Shown here piece after piece: positions 1 to 10,387 of a stretch of DNA of 64,000 nucleotides. The notes under the pieces were generated by a model. It was not told where the DNA came from. It did not search any database and saw nothing but the letters and a program-made list of their open reading frames with translations. A program made the position numbers and the translations under genes. The stretch spans positions 769,971 through 833,970 of the forward strand of contig BCJX01000006.1 of NCBI GenBank assembly GCA_001600415.1, written 5' to 3'. The number at the start of each line of letters is the position of its first letter. Within the stretch, counting starts at the first letter, position 1. The DNA is from Pascua guehoae (taxonomy: Eukaryota > Basidiomycota > Tremellomycetes > Trichosporonales > Trichosporonaceae).

Positions 1-30
1 GGCGCCCCCCCTCCCAGCACTAACACCCAG

Positions 31-1683
31 CGAACTCACGACCTTCACCGTCCCCCCACCCTTTGGCCAGCGCGTGCGTGCGGCGCTCAACGCGTCCGCA
101 CCCGCGGTCCGCCTCAGCAGCCTCGTGGGGCAGGGCGGGTGGTGGTACCGCTTCGGCGCGGCGATTGCGGGTATTTGGGATAATGGCGATGCGTTGTTGG
201 ATATGTTGTTGGCGGTGAGTTTGGGTGGTGTTTTGGGTTGCGGGTTGACGGTGGGGTTGGGATTGGGGTTGGGTTGGGGTTGAGCTTGGGTTGGGTTGGG
301 GTTGGGCCTGGCAGGGGTTGGGGTGGGTGGGCTGCGAGTCGGGTTGGGATGGGATTTAGTGTGGGGTCGGATGGAGGCCGATGTGGTGAGATGACGCAGG
401 GGGGTTTGGTGACTGTGCTGGCAAGGACGTTGAGAGACTCGAGAAGATACGAGTCGCGACCACGCGGGGGAGCGTGGACGAGTCCAGTCCCGTGTTGCTG
501 GCCCGATCCTCGAGGTTGTGCTTGCTCTCGTGGCAGGCGCGGCGCAGACGTAACTCCGGGCCGCCTCCTCCGCCAGGATGAGCTGCGCTGTGCCACCGAG
601 CCAACAGCCCAATAGAGGGGACAGAGCGCGCCAACTGCCCAAATACCACTGCCAAATGCAACCATCCCCGACGGCCAGACTGCACAGACTGCCCGAGTTG
701 TCGCTCACTCCCCAGGCATTCGCAAACCGCATCCCGTCCCTCCAGGACCTCGCGGCGCACCATGCAAGTGCAGACTACAGCCTCCCCGAGCGCGGGGCGG
801 GGACGGGCGAGGCGTTCCGTGACGGCATGGAGGCGGACGAGCGCGAGTGTGAGTGTGTTTAGGGGGGTAAGCTGTTGGGTGGCGGAGGGGTGTTGAGGAG
901 TGTTGGCGGTCGGTGTTGGCGGGCAGGTGTTGGCTGGCTCATGTTGGCTGGGTGGTGGGGCGGAGTCTGTGGGTGAGGCGGCGCGGTCTAGGGAGGCTGT
1001 GGTTGAGGTGGCGCGGTCCAGGGAGGCTGTGGGTGAGGCTAAGCGTGAGGCGGGACGGGTCTCGTAGGCCATCAACGATGGTGGGGCCGGAGCGGCTGGC
1101 GGTGAGGCCTGACGGCCGGCCGCGGACGGGGGAGGGAGCATGGCCGACTGTGCTTGCTGGATAGCGTGCACGCACTGGGGCTCGGACTGGGCTCGGACTG
1201 GGGCAGGGGAAGGCTTGTGGACAAGTGGAGCCTTGGTGGGTCTGAGCTGGGATGCCGGCGTGCTTCTTGCTTGTTGCCATCGCCCGCTTCCTGCTGCCAG
1301 CTTCCAGCTTCCAGTCTCCAGTTTCCAGCTTCCCATCTCCAGTTTCCATTCTCCACGCTTGCATCCCACCTTGCGCCTAATCAGCTTGCATCCTGCAGCT
1401 TGCATCTTGCCAACTCTCTTCCTAGTCCCACCTCGCAGCTTGCAGCTCGCAGCTTGCCTCTTCCTATTCCCTACAGTGATCCCAGTTTCCACCTCCCGCT
1501 TCTTCCTCCCACTACCAGCATCCTGCTTGCACGACCCCAGTTCCAGCCAGCGCCATCTGCCCCCGTACCCTCACCCTTTTTCCAGTAGCAACCATCTAAC
1601 ACGCAGTGTTCGCCGTCGGACAGGAGAGCGGGCGCGCCGTCAAGACGTGGTACGATTTGGCGTGGGGCACACGCCGGCGATGA
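31..1683 (+). CDS. PSF3: GINS complex subunit Psf3, 3' part
   Basis: Psf3 is one of four GINS subunits; GINS joins Cdc45 and Mcm2-7 in the replicative helicase. Coding exons are 31-214, 716-848 and 1607-1683, with bases 1-30 the end of an upstream intron (CTAAC branch, ACCCAG acceptor). Phases are consistent, giving the last 130 residues. The first visible exon has the family's hydrophobic/aromatic block (WWYRFGAAIAGIWDNGD), the second ends in GMEADERE, and the third supplies LFAVGQESGRAVKTWYDLA, matching the conserved Psf3 C-terminus (DE.E..LF....S......W). The 5' exons lie outside the window. Introns are unusually long for this locus (501 and 758 nt) and consist of G-rich and CT-rich degenerate repeats. 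Family call is from conserved pattern, not a search. Confidence 0.82.
237..315. repeat. GGTTGGG-type degenerate repeat in PSF3 intron 1
   Basis: Successive GGGTTGGG / GGATTGGGG units fill the first part of PSF3 intron 1. It is purine/T-rich on the plus strand and could form G-quadruplexes; no coding potential is seen. Confidence 0.7.
1285..1510. repeat. Degenerate CTTCCAG/CTTGCAGC repeat in PSF3 intron 2
   Basis: About twenty diverged 7-10 bp units of the type CTTCCAGT, CTTGCAGC and TTTCCAG run through the middle of the 758-nt intron. They generate long open frames on the minus strand that are repeat artefacts. Confidence 0.7.
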
Positions 1684-2282
1684 CGCTCGACTGCAGTATT
1701 GTTGTATTATGCACGCATTGGCGGGGGGTGGGCGCGGTGAGATGGCCGGCAGCCAACCTTTGTGGCTCTGAGGGGGTGCTGGTTTACTCTGGCTCGTTTG
1801 GACGCTTGCGATTGTTCATCTTGATTGCTGCTCGCACACCCGGGACTCGCTGACCGGCACTGGTGATACTGACCAAACTGTCCCTGGTTCGTATGGTGTT
1901 GAAGCAGTACAAGACTGGCCGCGTTCATTTCCTGTCACCCAACCTCCATCCCTCCTCCGACCATGCTGCCATTTTGCTCCGGCAGGACCGACGACGACGC
2001 CAGACTAAACCCACTGGACCACTGGACTGATGCACACTGTCCATCCTAGTACTGGTACATACACGCGTATTTCTTTTCTTCGAGACCGCAGGCGCCCCGT
2101 TACTTTGATGGGCCAACCGGGCAGGCTACGGCCGGCCGCGATGGAGCAGGTGGCTCGTGACGCACGGCATGCGCAGACTGCCAGGCTGGCCTGGCCGTGA
2201 GGTACTGTGCACGTTGCTGACCATATCGGCACGATACAGGCGCAGGGCGCGCATGGCCTGTCGTCTGCAACTGTGCTGCCGC
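1684..2282. other. Convergent intergenic region, nothing recognised
   Basis: This is the shared 3' flank of PSF3 (plus) and the epimerase-like gene (minus). I see no conserved ORF, RNA gene or clear repeat. Confidence 0.5.
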
Positions 2283-3741
2283 CTATCGGATGCGGGGCGT
2301 GGGCTGGACGCCGGGCAGGTCCCATGCGGGAATGTGCTTCTTGCCCTCGTAGTGCGCGACAAAGGCCGACCTGGGCGTTAGGAATGGTCCAAAGGGGTTC
2401 ACCAAATATGGAAGGTCTGGGTGGGTCGAGGAGGTAGCCGCGAGCAGCTGGCCAGATGGAGTAATGGCCTGCTTGGCAAAGTAGAATTCTCCCCAGTCTG
2501 CCGAGCGACGGCTCCAGCTGCAGTGACCAGACAGAAACCCAAACGCAACATCCCAAGCACTCACCAGTACGCGTCAATGCCGTCCACGAGGCTCGCCTTG
2601 CGTGGCACCCAGCCAGTGAGCGACTGGGCGAGGGCGGGGCGGACCTGTGTCGTCGACGACCAAGCAATCTCGAGGGCTGTAGCGTTAGCCAGGGCACCCG
2701 TTGTAACCCAAAGTCGACATGGCCGTACTCACGGGTCTTGTCCGAGGGCTCGCGGAGGCGCCATGTCTTTGCGCCCGAGACGCGGACGAGGGCGTCGAGA
2801 ATGTCCGTGAGGCGCTCGGTCGCGGGGTTGGCGGCGACGAGGGCGGTGCCCTTGAGGATCGGGCCCTGGGGTGTGAGCAAGATTGTGCGGTTGGGGGGAA
2901 AGAGTTAGAACGGGAGGCGGAACAAGTGACGCTGGCTGTACACTCGTAGACGCCAGCAGCTCCACTCATCCCCTTCGTCGCTGCAGCCACCGGCCGCCGA
3001 GGCTGAGCCAAAACTCACCCGCTCGCCAACACGGCAGACGAGGTCGGCCAGGTCGTCCTGGTGGACCATGAGCAGACGCGTGTCGTTGCGGCCAACGACC
3101 TCGATGGTGCCGTCGTCCTTTGCGTGGTCGTACGCGGGGCCGAGGAGCATGGGCTCGAGCATCGAGCCGCCGCGGCCGTACAGGATTGCGGGGCGGATGA
3201 CAATGCCGTTGACCCTGTCGCCTGTGGTGTGAGCGCGCGCGTGACCGGGGTGGGGTAATCATAGCTCTGGAGAATGCTCGAGTGGAATGTGTGTAGAGCG
3301 GCTTCTGCTCCTTCTGTTCTCCACTACGAGCTAGGAGCACGGCAGGGATGGAGCCAACGCGCCAAGGCCAGAAGGAGCTTACGATACACTCCAGCAGCCA
3401 CCCGCCGACACCGGCCTACTCGCTGGACAAACGACCAAACCCCGCTCCAGCTCGCCTTCACTCCCAGTATCCCAAGACTCACTGCTGAGCACGGCCTGCT
3501 CGACCTCCTTGCGCCACTGGGTCGCCTCGAGGGCGTCCGTGGTAGGCTGCTGCTCGCTGGCCCACGCCTCGAGGCCGCCGAGGCCGCGCGAGTGGCTCCA
3601 CGCGCCGCCGATGAAAATGTACGTCGTGCGCGTGCTGGGGCTCCCGCGCGTCGAGATGCCCTCGACTGCGTTGAGGGCCTGGAGGGGCGTGACCGAGTCC
3701 ATGGCGCGGATCGTGTCGATGACTGGGGTGTTAGGGTGGAC

Positions 3742-3774
<33 letters not shown>

Positions 3775-4410
3775 AGGGTGTGGAGGAGGAGGCAAGGATG
3801 GGCGGGGGGATAGGGAGGTGTGGGTCAGAGGCGACGCGGAGACGGAGCGGCGACACGGCGAGTGTTTGGACGGAGCAGTGCAGCTGTCCTACGAGCACGC
3901 TTCTCCCGATCCCGATCCCCGCCGCCGCCGTCCACACCACGCATACTCCACTTGCGCTCCCCACCTCCGCCCCTCGCCGCACACCACACCACACCCCACA
4001 CAGTAGCACGGACTCACCAACATCGACCTCGTCGGCAATCTTGCCCCAGACGGCATATCCGTGAGCGGCGGTCGCGGGGCACACGAGGGGCACGAGCTCG
4101 TGCATTGCGAGCTTGCGCGCGGCCTTTTGGTCGCGGCAGGTGCCGTAGACAATGTGGCCGGCGCGCGCAAAGGCGAGCGCGACGGGGAGGCCGATGAAGC
4201 CTGTGTGTTAGCGGGGGGCTCGGCGGGGTAGCCGGGTGGGTAGGGGTGGAGTGGGGGTCTTGGGGGTTGTGGTGGGGCAGGGTGAGCGCGGGTCAGCCTT
4301 GTCGCCCGCCACCGGGCTGGGATGGGGACAGAGTTTGGGCTCGAGCATGCTGCTCGAGTGTAGTGTGTGTTCAGAGACTTACCAGAGGCGCCGAGGACGA
4401 GGACCTTCAT
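2283..4410 (-). CDS. NAD-dependent epimerase/dehydratase-like (extended SDR) protein
   Basis: Seven exons on the minus strand: 4410-4383, 4200-4018, 3722-3483, 3221-3019, 2865-2733, 2676-2565 and 2517-2283, giving 377 aa. The start MKVLVLGASGFIG carries the GxxGxxG Rossmann NAD(P)-binding signature. Later parts (VIRPAILYGRGGS; VVGRNDTRLLMVHQDDLAD) match the substrate-side segments of NAD-dependent epimerase domains. A Tyr in an expected YxxxK triad is not obvious, so it may be an atypical SDR; the substrate cannot be named. The first coding exon is only 28 nt. The last intron is 47 nt; if it were retained, translation would stop at 2561 right after DAYW. The intron at 3723-4017 holds a 29-nt poly-G run. 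Acts presumably in the cytosol (no signal peptide). Confidence 0.8.
3744..3772. repeat. Poly-G run, 29 nt, inside an intron
   Basis: An uninterrupted run of 29 G on the plus strand lies just upstream of the acceptor of intron 2 of the epimerase-like gene (poly-C on the transcribed RNA). Length in the assembly may be unreliable. Confidence 0.9.
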
Positions 4411-5591
4411 GGTGGCGATGACAAGTGGGGTGGGGGTGGGGTGGGGTGGGGGTTGTTTATCTGTGGTGGTTGTAGGGTTTGTGGTGGTGGTGGTGGTTGT
4501 GGTGGTATTGGGGATGCTCGGAGCAAGACCAAGACGGCTGTCAGGATGGAATATATGGGCTGGTGGCTGGGAAGGACGAGAACAAGGACGAGAACGACGA
4601 CGAGTCAAAAGGACCGAGAAGAGGCGTCGTGGGGCACACAGGCACACGATGCATCATGCCAAATCATTGGGCTTTGCCCGTCATCATCCACCCGTCACTC
4701 ATCCAGTCGCATCGCTCGGCGGCACTGTGATCAAAGCCAGGTGTGCAAAGCAAAGCAAGCTCTGCGCCATGTTCTGGCGGCCTTGTCCGTGTCGTCAGTG
4801 GCTGGGACGCAACTGCTTGGTCTGCCTGTCGGACCGACTCGCAGCGCTCAAAGTGCCTGGGACGCCTCGCTGCAGCATGTCTTGGCCGGGGCCGTCCGAG
4901 GTCCTTGCGGTTGGCCCCGGCGCCCATAAAGCCACGCACAGACCCGGAACCACCGCCAGGACCAGGACTCTACCACCCAAACGTCATGGTGTGTGGCGAC
5001 GGGTTTCTTTGTGCGGACATGGGATGAGTGAGGGTGGGGGGTGAGGGTGAGGGTGAGGGTGAGGGTGATAACTCGTGTAGAACAGGAGGTAAATCATTCC
5101 AGAAGAGATTGATGTTTGGTTGCCGAAAATGATCGGCGTGTGCGATCGGCGCCGAGCGACCAATCTCGGGCCGAATCGCAGATCAACATCACCCCCGCAA
5201 ACCACTCGACTCCACCCACTGCTGCATCTTATCACAAGCCCGCCAGATCATCAGTGAGCCGCGGCCGCGCATCTGCAAGCTACTTTAGCTTCGGCGCGGG
5301 ACTGCATATGGAATGCTGTGGGCGGCATGACACGGCCAAGACGGCCCAAGGCCAAGCTTCGAGATGGCAAAACAAGCCTGGTCCCATACAATGACATGAC
5401 TCTACATCCAACGCGACCGTCTGTGCGGCAATGGGACTTGGTACTGCCGAGACCACTGTGTTTAGACGAAGCCACCGTCCACAGTATCGCACAGTATGGA
5501 CGATGCAACGTACGGCGCAACAGCAGACAACGCAGCATCAACACCATCGCCCCCAAACCAACTCCCGCACTCGCCCCTCCCCCACACTACA
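4411..5591. other. Intergenic region between two minus-strand genes
   Basis: It contains the promoter of the epimerase-like gene and the 3' flank of VPS29. GT-rich tracts lie near 4430-4506 and a GTGAGG hexamer array at 5041-5068. No convincing ORF is seen. Confidence 0.5.
5041..5068. repeat. (GTGAGG)n hexamer array
   Basis: Almost five perfect copies of GTGAGG stand in the intergenic space. The unit resembles some G-rich telomeric-type repeats but is internal and short. Confidence 0.8.
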
Positions 5592-7403
5592 CTACCACGC
5601 CGCATTCTCTGCCTGGTCCCGCGGCTGATCGGGCTTGCGGTACTCGACCTTGTCAACCTTGACCTCGCCGTCGACCAGCTGGTAGACATATGTGACAATC
5701 ACAGGTCCCTGGACGTCCAGGAGCGCAAAGGACGGTGTCGACTCGCCGTTCTGGCCAGAGAATGCGCCAGTTGCAGAGCCGGGGTTGACAAAGAAGCGGC
5801 CGTCCAGCTCAAACGCCTCAAACCTGGTGGTTAGTCGGGTAAACGATGCGCGCGAGCAGAAGGCGACGAGGCGCAACAGGAACAGACAATGACAGAAACT
5901 TGGGTGACGTGTGCACCACCGGCACCCCTGCCGAGTCCAGCCCAGCCCTATTTCCCAAACAGTTCAGCAAGCAGGGATGAGGATGCAAATAGTCGCAAAC
6001 AGACTCGGCCACGCACAACAGGCCGGAGCCTACCCAGTCATCCCAGGCCGGAACTCGGCACCCACTCGTGGCCTTGCGGCGCCGTCTCTTCTGTCTGCAG
6101 AATGCACACTCTCATCCTCCCCTCCGCCCCCAACCCAGGTGACCCCCCCCCCCCCCCCCCCCCCCCCCCCACACACACACGAGACTCACCGATGTGTCCC
6201 CCCGCTCACGAGCACGTCGACGTCCATCTGCCGCGCCAACGCCGCAAACATCTCTGTGTCGCCCGCAGGCACAATTTGCTGCCCGTGCACCAGCCCCACG
6301 CGGATCGATTGGTGCGGGATTGTTAGGGAGAGCGGATAGTTTGCCTGCGTGGTCAGTGGTTCAAGCCAGTATGAGCTAGTATGAGAGATTTCTGGGGTGG
6401 TTTGGTGGGCCACATGTATGTCTGCCACACTTGTCGGCACCTGGCTGCAGGTGTGGGGGCAAATGCCGCACACGCACAAGAACGGCGCTAGCAAACACGG
6501 TTGGAACAATGTACCAGCGCAAGCTCCACATGGCGCACGCAGACGGGCAACAGAGACTGGTACAGCCCGATTGACAATGGGTCTCAGCCGATGTCGATGT
6601 GCGGCGCACAAAGAGTGGCCTCACAATGGCCTTGGAAATGGTGGCCTTGGACTTGCTCAATGCCGTCTTGGCATTTCACTCAAGAGCGGCATCCCTTTAG
6701 AGTCGTCCCGCCACATTGGACGTTTGGGACGCCGCTCTCGGAGTCCCCCCCATGGCGGCTCCTTGAACACTGTTCCTGCCCTACCCTCATGGCCTAAGGT
6801 GCCGCCATCCTCTCGGCGCCTCCCTCGAACAGCCAACGTCGCTTTCCAGCATGCTCTCCTCCCAGTACCATCCCTCCTCCCCCCATGTGCCAACCACAAC
6901 CACCCATATCCACCAACCGGCCCTGCTCCCAGACACAACCGAACTCGCGCCACTCACATCGTCAAACTCGCCCCTCACAACATGCACCTCGGGCGCAATG
7001 GTGCGCAGATAGTCGAACGTCTCCTTGTCGCATACGTTTCCCGTGCAGAGAATCTGCCCAATCTTGCCGGGTACCTGCGTGTCAGCACAATGTTGATCGG
7101 GCAGGGGAGAGCGGGGACACGAGTAATGCGATCGCAGGCGTCGCTGGCGGGGGGCGGGACCAGTGGCGCGCGGAGGTGCAGGTGCCGCGCCAGACGGGCT
7201 GCATACCCCACGACAGAGACGCGTGAGACTCCAAGGTCCACGAGTGCAGACTACAGAGCACACATGAGGATGCAGCATGTCCCACTGGGGGTCATCATAC
7301 CCGAGCCCCGGTCGGCACTCACGAGGAGCTTTTTAAACTTTGCCGGCAGGTCGTGGGTGAGCGTCGGGATGTGCAGGTCGCCAATGACGAGGACGAGGAC
7401 CAT
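5592..7403 (-). CDS. VPS29: Retromer subunit Vps29
   Basis: Vps29 is the metallophosphoesterase-fold scaffold of the retromer core (Vps26-Vps29-Vps35), which retrieves cargo from endosomes to the Golgi. Exons: 7403-7323, 7074-6958, 6344-6190 and 5823-5592, giving 194 aa, close to the usual size. Diagnostic segments are [10 protein letters not shown] at the N-terminus, [54 protein letters not shown] and [13 protein letters not shown]. They reproduce the family order with the usual replacement of catalytic residues (CTGNVCDKE). Introns are long (248, 613 and 366 nt); the last has a 28-nt poly-C run followed by (AC)n just upstream of exon 3's donor side. Confidence 0.97.
6143..6170. repeat. Poly-C run, 28 nt, plus (AC)5, in VPS29 intron 3
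   Basis: An uninterrupted C28 on the plus strand followed by an AC dinucleotide tract begins only about 20 nt from the splice donor at 6189 (minus strand). Confidence 0.9.
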
Positions 7404-8262
7404 GGTGCCCGCGAGTGGATGGTAGGTGATAAGTAGTTGAGGTTGTGGGTTGAGATGGGGTCAAGTTGACAGCTTGCTTGCACTGCTTGATGCTTGCAGC
7501 TTGCTGCTTGGCGTCATCGTTTCATCTGGCCACGCGCCGGATCACGTGATGGCAGGCATGGCCTTAGCTACCGTTCGACACTGGAGTAGGTCGAGTGTTC
7601 GATTCTGCAACGACGCAAAGAGCACCCGCTTCAGATCACGCTTCCTGCTGTTGGGGCTGATTCCGATATTGGGGTGTGCTACTGTACTGAGACCTTACCC
7701 TCCCAGGCGGTGCGCCAGTACAACGAAATGTCTTTTGGCTTTGACAGTGCTGCAGGGGTGTCACGGCCTCGTGTTCCTCTTGGCCTGACAGGGTTCCGTC
7801 CCGTTGGCGGCTGTTTTCTGCACGTTGCTGTTGGTGCCGATACCCAAGCCCGGCTGATCATCCTGGTGGCACCGCTGCGGGGACAAGAGGCAGGCGAGTT
7901 GAGCTGGCATTCTGCATGTATCATGTATGACGAATGGGACAGTCGACCATCGGAGACTCTGCACCAAGGGCCACAGAGAAAGGAAAGGAGGACGATGTCG
8001 CGCAAGTGGTCACTGGACAGCCTGCCGCACACACCAGGGGCACCTGACTCCTGCAAGGTTGAGCGCCCGGCTTCATGGAAATGGCATCACGGATCAGGGA
8101 GCACTGGACAGGCGAGTAGTGCTCCTCGGTTCCTCGCAATGCAGGTGACAGAGTCGGCAATGTGATGTCATGGACAGTAATGAGGCCCAAGACCAACTGG
8201 CATGGGCAATCACCTGATACTGCAGTATCGCATCATACACCTCGTAGTAAACACCCCGCTGC
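7404..8262. other. Intergenic region VPS29-ORC5
   Basis: It is the promoter side of VPS29 and the 3' flank of ORC5 (both minus). There is no credible ORF, repeat or RNA gene. Confidence 0.5.
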
Positions 8263-10032
8263 TCACGTTGCCGCCTCGTACAAATACTCGTCGAGGGTGA
8301 TGCGCAAGTCCTTCGCGATCCCCTTTGCCGTCTCATAGTCAATCTCGCAGCGGAGCGTGACATTGTCGAGGCGGTCGACGGGCGAGCTGCGCTTGAGCAA
8401 CCCCTGCCCCTCGAGCTCGGGGATGAGTGCCCAGAGTTTGGCCGAAAATGCAAGATGGTCCACCTCGTCCTCCCAGCGTTCGTCGCGCTCGACTTCGCGC
8501 TCGCGTTTCCGGCGCGCGCGCTCTGCTGCAGCCTCGACGCTGGGCCACTCGTCTGGGTCGTCGTCGTCGCTGTCGCCGTCGTCGTCGTCGGGGGACAGGT
8601 CTTCTGGTCGCTCGGCGTGCTCGGCGTACAGCGAGGCAAACATGGCCAGAAGCCGGTCGAGCGGGAACGGGCGTGGGCCCAAGAGACGCTGTGGGACCTT
8701 GCCCACGCGCGCGCGGCCGTAGCCCGCCCGGCGAATGGCGCCGCCGCGCCGCCGTTTGCCGTCGTGTCCGGTGCCGCGGCCAAAGAGGCGGACGTCGGTT
8801 TTGGCCGGGTTGTAGCTCGCGCAGTACGCGGCGACGAGGAGGTATCGCGCAGCGAGGGGGAGTTCGAGTGGTGGCGGGCGGGGGACAGTGCGCGCAGACG
8901 GGGCCGGGACGCCAACGGCATCGACTGCGCTTAGGGGCATGAGCGCGCGTGTAAACTCTGCGCGGCCGGTCGTCCGCGGCAGAACCGACTCGACGGCCGC
9001 CGCGAGCGCCAGCGAGAGCTGGTGCTTGAGGTCGGTGAGCAGCTTAACCGACACGGTCAGTGGAGGCGGTGGACTTGCAGGGTCGGGGTACGACCGTCCC
9101 AGGAGAGTCATCTCGGCATGCGGCGGGAGTGTGGCAGTGTACAGCGGCCAGAGTGCGCCGGCGACATAGTCGATCTCGGTCGGCGGCGACGTCGGCACAA
9201 GGTGACCTAAGGTCGCGAGCAGGAGGTCAAGGAAGCGCGGGTAGAGCGGGTGTTCCGAACCAGGAGCGAGCTTGGCAAGAATCTCTGGGTGGGTCAGGAC
9301 AAGGCGGGCTGTAGACCCACGATCACGCCTCAGTGGCTCGAGGTAGAGCAATATTGGCTCGGGCGCGTCGGCGCGCGCGGGTCGCATGTCGTCCCACGGC
9401 ATTTGGGAGCAGAGCACGACGGTTGCGGGGATTCCAACCTGGGGGTTAGTTTTGGTCGGCATCGTAACTCTCACCAGCTCAGACAGGCGCGTCATGGCCG
9501 TCCACGCAGCGCCGAGGACGCCTCTCAACCTCTCCGCCTTGGTGATGACCAGCACGACCTGGCCGTCGTCGTCTCCGTCTCCATCTTCGTCGTTGCCGTC
9601 CTCGCCCGCGCGTTGTTTCCCTTTCAAATCCTTTCGTAGCGTCCCCCTTGCACTCGTAGTCCCATTTTTCCGGGGCGTCTCCTTTGCCTTGCCTTTACCC
9701 TTCCTATCTGTGCCCCCTCGTCCGGTCCACACGGCACGTAGCGCATGCGCGAATGCGTCCCATGAGAGCACTTCGCGTCCGTCCCCTCCTGGATCGCGCC
9801 GGGTCTCAAGTCCCGCCCCTCCCCGCCGTCCGAGGGAGGCAGAGACGCGCGAAATGATCCCCGCGTACAGCAACCGTGCAGTGTGGTGCTCGACGGCGTC
9901 GAGGCGGGCGACGACACACCGGGCGGGGAGCGCGGGTGCCAGTGCCGACGCAGGGTGGTGTGGGTGGTGAACGTGGACTAGTTGAGGTGCGCCCGGGTGC
10001 GCGACGAGCGAGGCGAGGCCCGGAATGTCCAT
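8263..10032 (-). CDS. ORC5: Origin recognition complex subunit 5
   Basis: Orc5 is an AAA+-fold subunit of the ORC ring that loads Mcm2-7. Exons 10032-9475 and 9438-8263 give 577 aa; the 36-nt intron (9474-9439) is in frame, but its donor, CTAAC branch and AG are typical, and removing it restores the alignment. The start at 10032 (MDIPGLASL) is preferred over an upstream in-frame ATG at 10383, which lies in the promoter. C-terminal diagnostics are YLLVAAYCASYNPAKTD and LLGPRPFPLDRLLAMF, then VTLRCEIDYETAKGIAKDL. In the ATPase domain the expected Walker A loop reads HVHHPHHPASALA (no GxxGK[T/S]), and the Walker B position reads VVLVITKAERL with Thr for Asp. An acidic/basic insert lies between them. 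It is divergent with the SPT small-subunit gene. Confidence 0.93.
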   Translation of the reverse strand: MDIPGLASLVAHPGAPQLVHVHHPHHPASALAPALPARCVVARLDAVEHHTARLLYAGIISRVSASLGRRGGAGLETRRDPGGDGREVLSWDAFAHALRAVWTGRGGTDRKGKGKAKETPRKNGTTSARGTLRKDLKGKQRAGEDGNDEDGDGDDDGQVVLVITKAERLRGVLGAAWTAMTRLSELVRVTMPTKTNPQVGIPATVVLCSQMPWDDMRPARADAPEPILLYLEPLRRDRGSTARLVLTHPEILAKLAPGSEHPLYPRFLDLLLATLGHLVPTSPPTEIDYVAGALWPLYTATLPPHAEMTLLGRSYPDPASPPPPLTVSVKLLTDLKHQLSLALAAAVESVLPRTTGRAEFTRALMPLSAVDAVGVPAPSARTVPRPPPLELPLAARYLLVAAYCASYNPAKTDVRLFGRGTGHDGKRRRGGAIRRAGYGRARVGKVPQRLLGPRPFPLDRLLAMFASLYAEHAERPEDLSPDDDDGDSDDDDPDEWPSVEAAAERARRKREREVERDERWEDEVDHLAFSAKLWALIPELEGQGLLKRSSPVDRLDNVTLRCEIDYETAKGIAKDLRITLDEYLYEAAT

Positions 10033-10387
10033 GGTGGGAGGCGGGGGGTGTAGAGCGAGCACAAGTCGGCCGTGGCAAACAACAACAAATGTCTGTCGAC
10101 TTCTGAAATCCATGACATCCAAGACGTAACGTAAACGAGCGGAACCAAATTGCCCCCCTCCACCCACGCGACATGCACGCGATTGTACCCTGAATCTTGC
10201 TTGTGTGGTCCCATGATCCCACGCATCTCTCTCTTCCTTGTCTGTCCACCGCGACCGCGCCACTTTAACGCCCCTGAAGTTCAACGTCGGTCGACCCACC
10301 TCACCCCCCCCCCCCCCATTCTCCCCTTTCCTCCAACTTCGAGTCTCTTGCCGTTGCTCTCTCTCACCCCTCACCACACTCACAACA
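10033..10387. promoter_or_regulatory. Divergent promoter ORC5 / SPT small subunit
   Basis: These 355 bp separate two divergent start codons. They include a C14 run (10304-10317) and a pyrimidine-rich leader ending in CACAACA just before the ATG at 10388, a common fungal start context. No TATA box is evident. Confidence 0.6.

Noticed and set aside
356..1492. 378-codon minus-strand ORF
   Set aside because: It lies over PSF3 introns and exon 2 and is composed of repeat-derived Lys/Trp/Glu and Pro/Ser runs; no domain pattern.
2005..2880. 291-codon minus-strand ORF
   Set aside because: Reads through introns of the epimerase-like gene; only the exon parts carry conserved sequence.
4246..4929. 227-codon plus-strand ORF
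   Set aside because: Spans an intron and promoter of the minus-strand epimerase-like gene; GTGG-repeat composition.
10033..10383. N-terminal extension of the ORC5 ORF from an upstream ATG
   Set aside because: Low-complexity Gly/Arg sequence in the divergent promoter; the Met at 10032 starts the conserved part.
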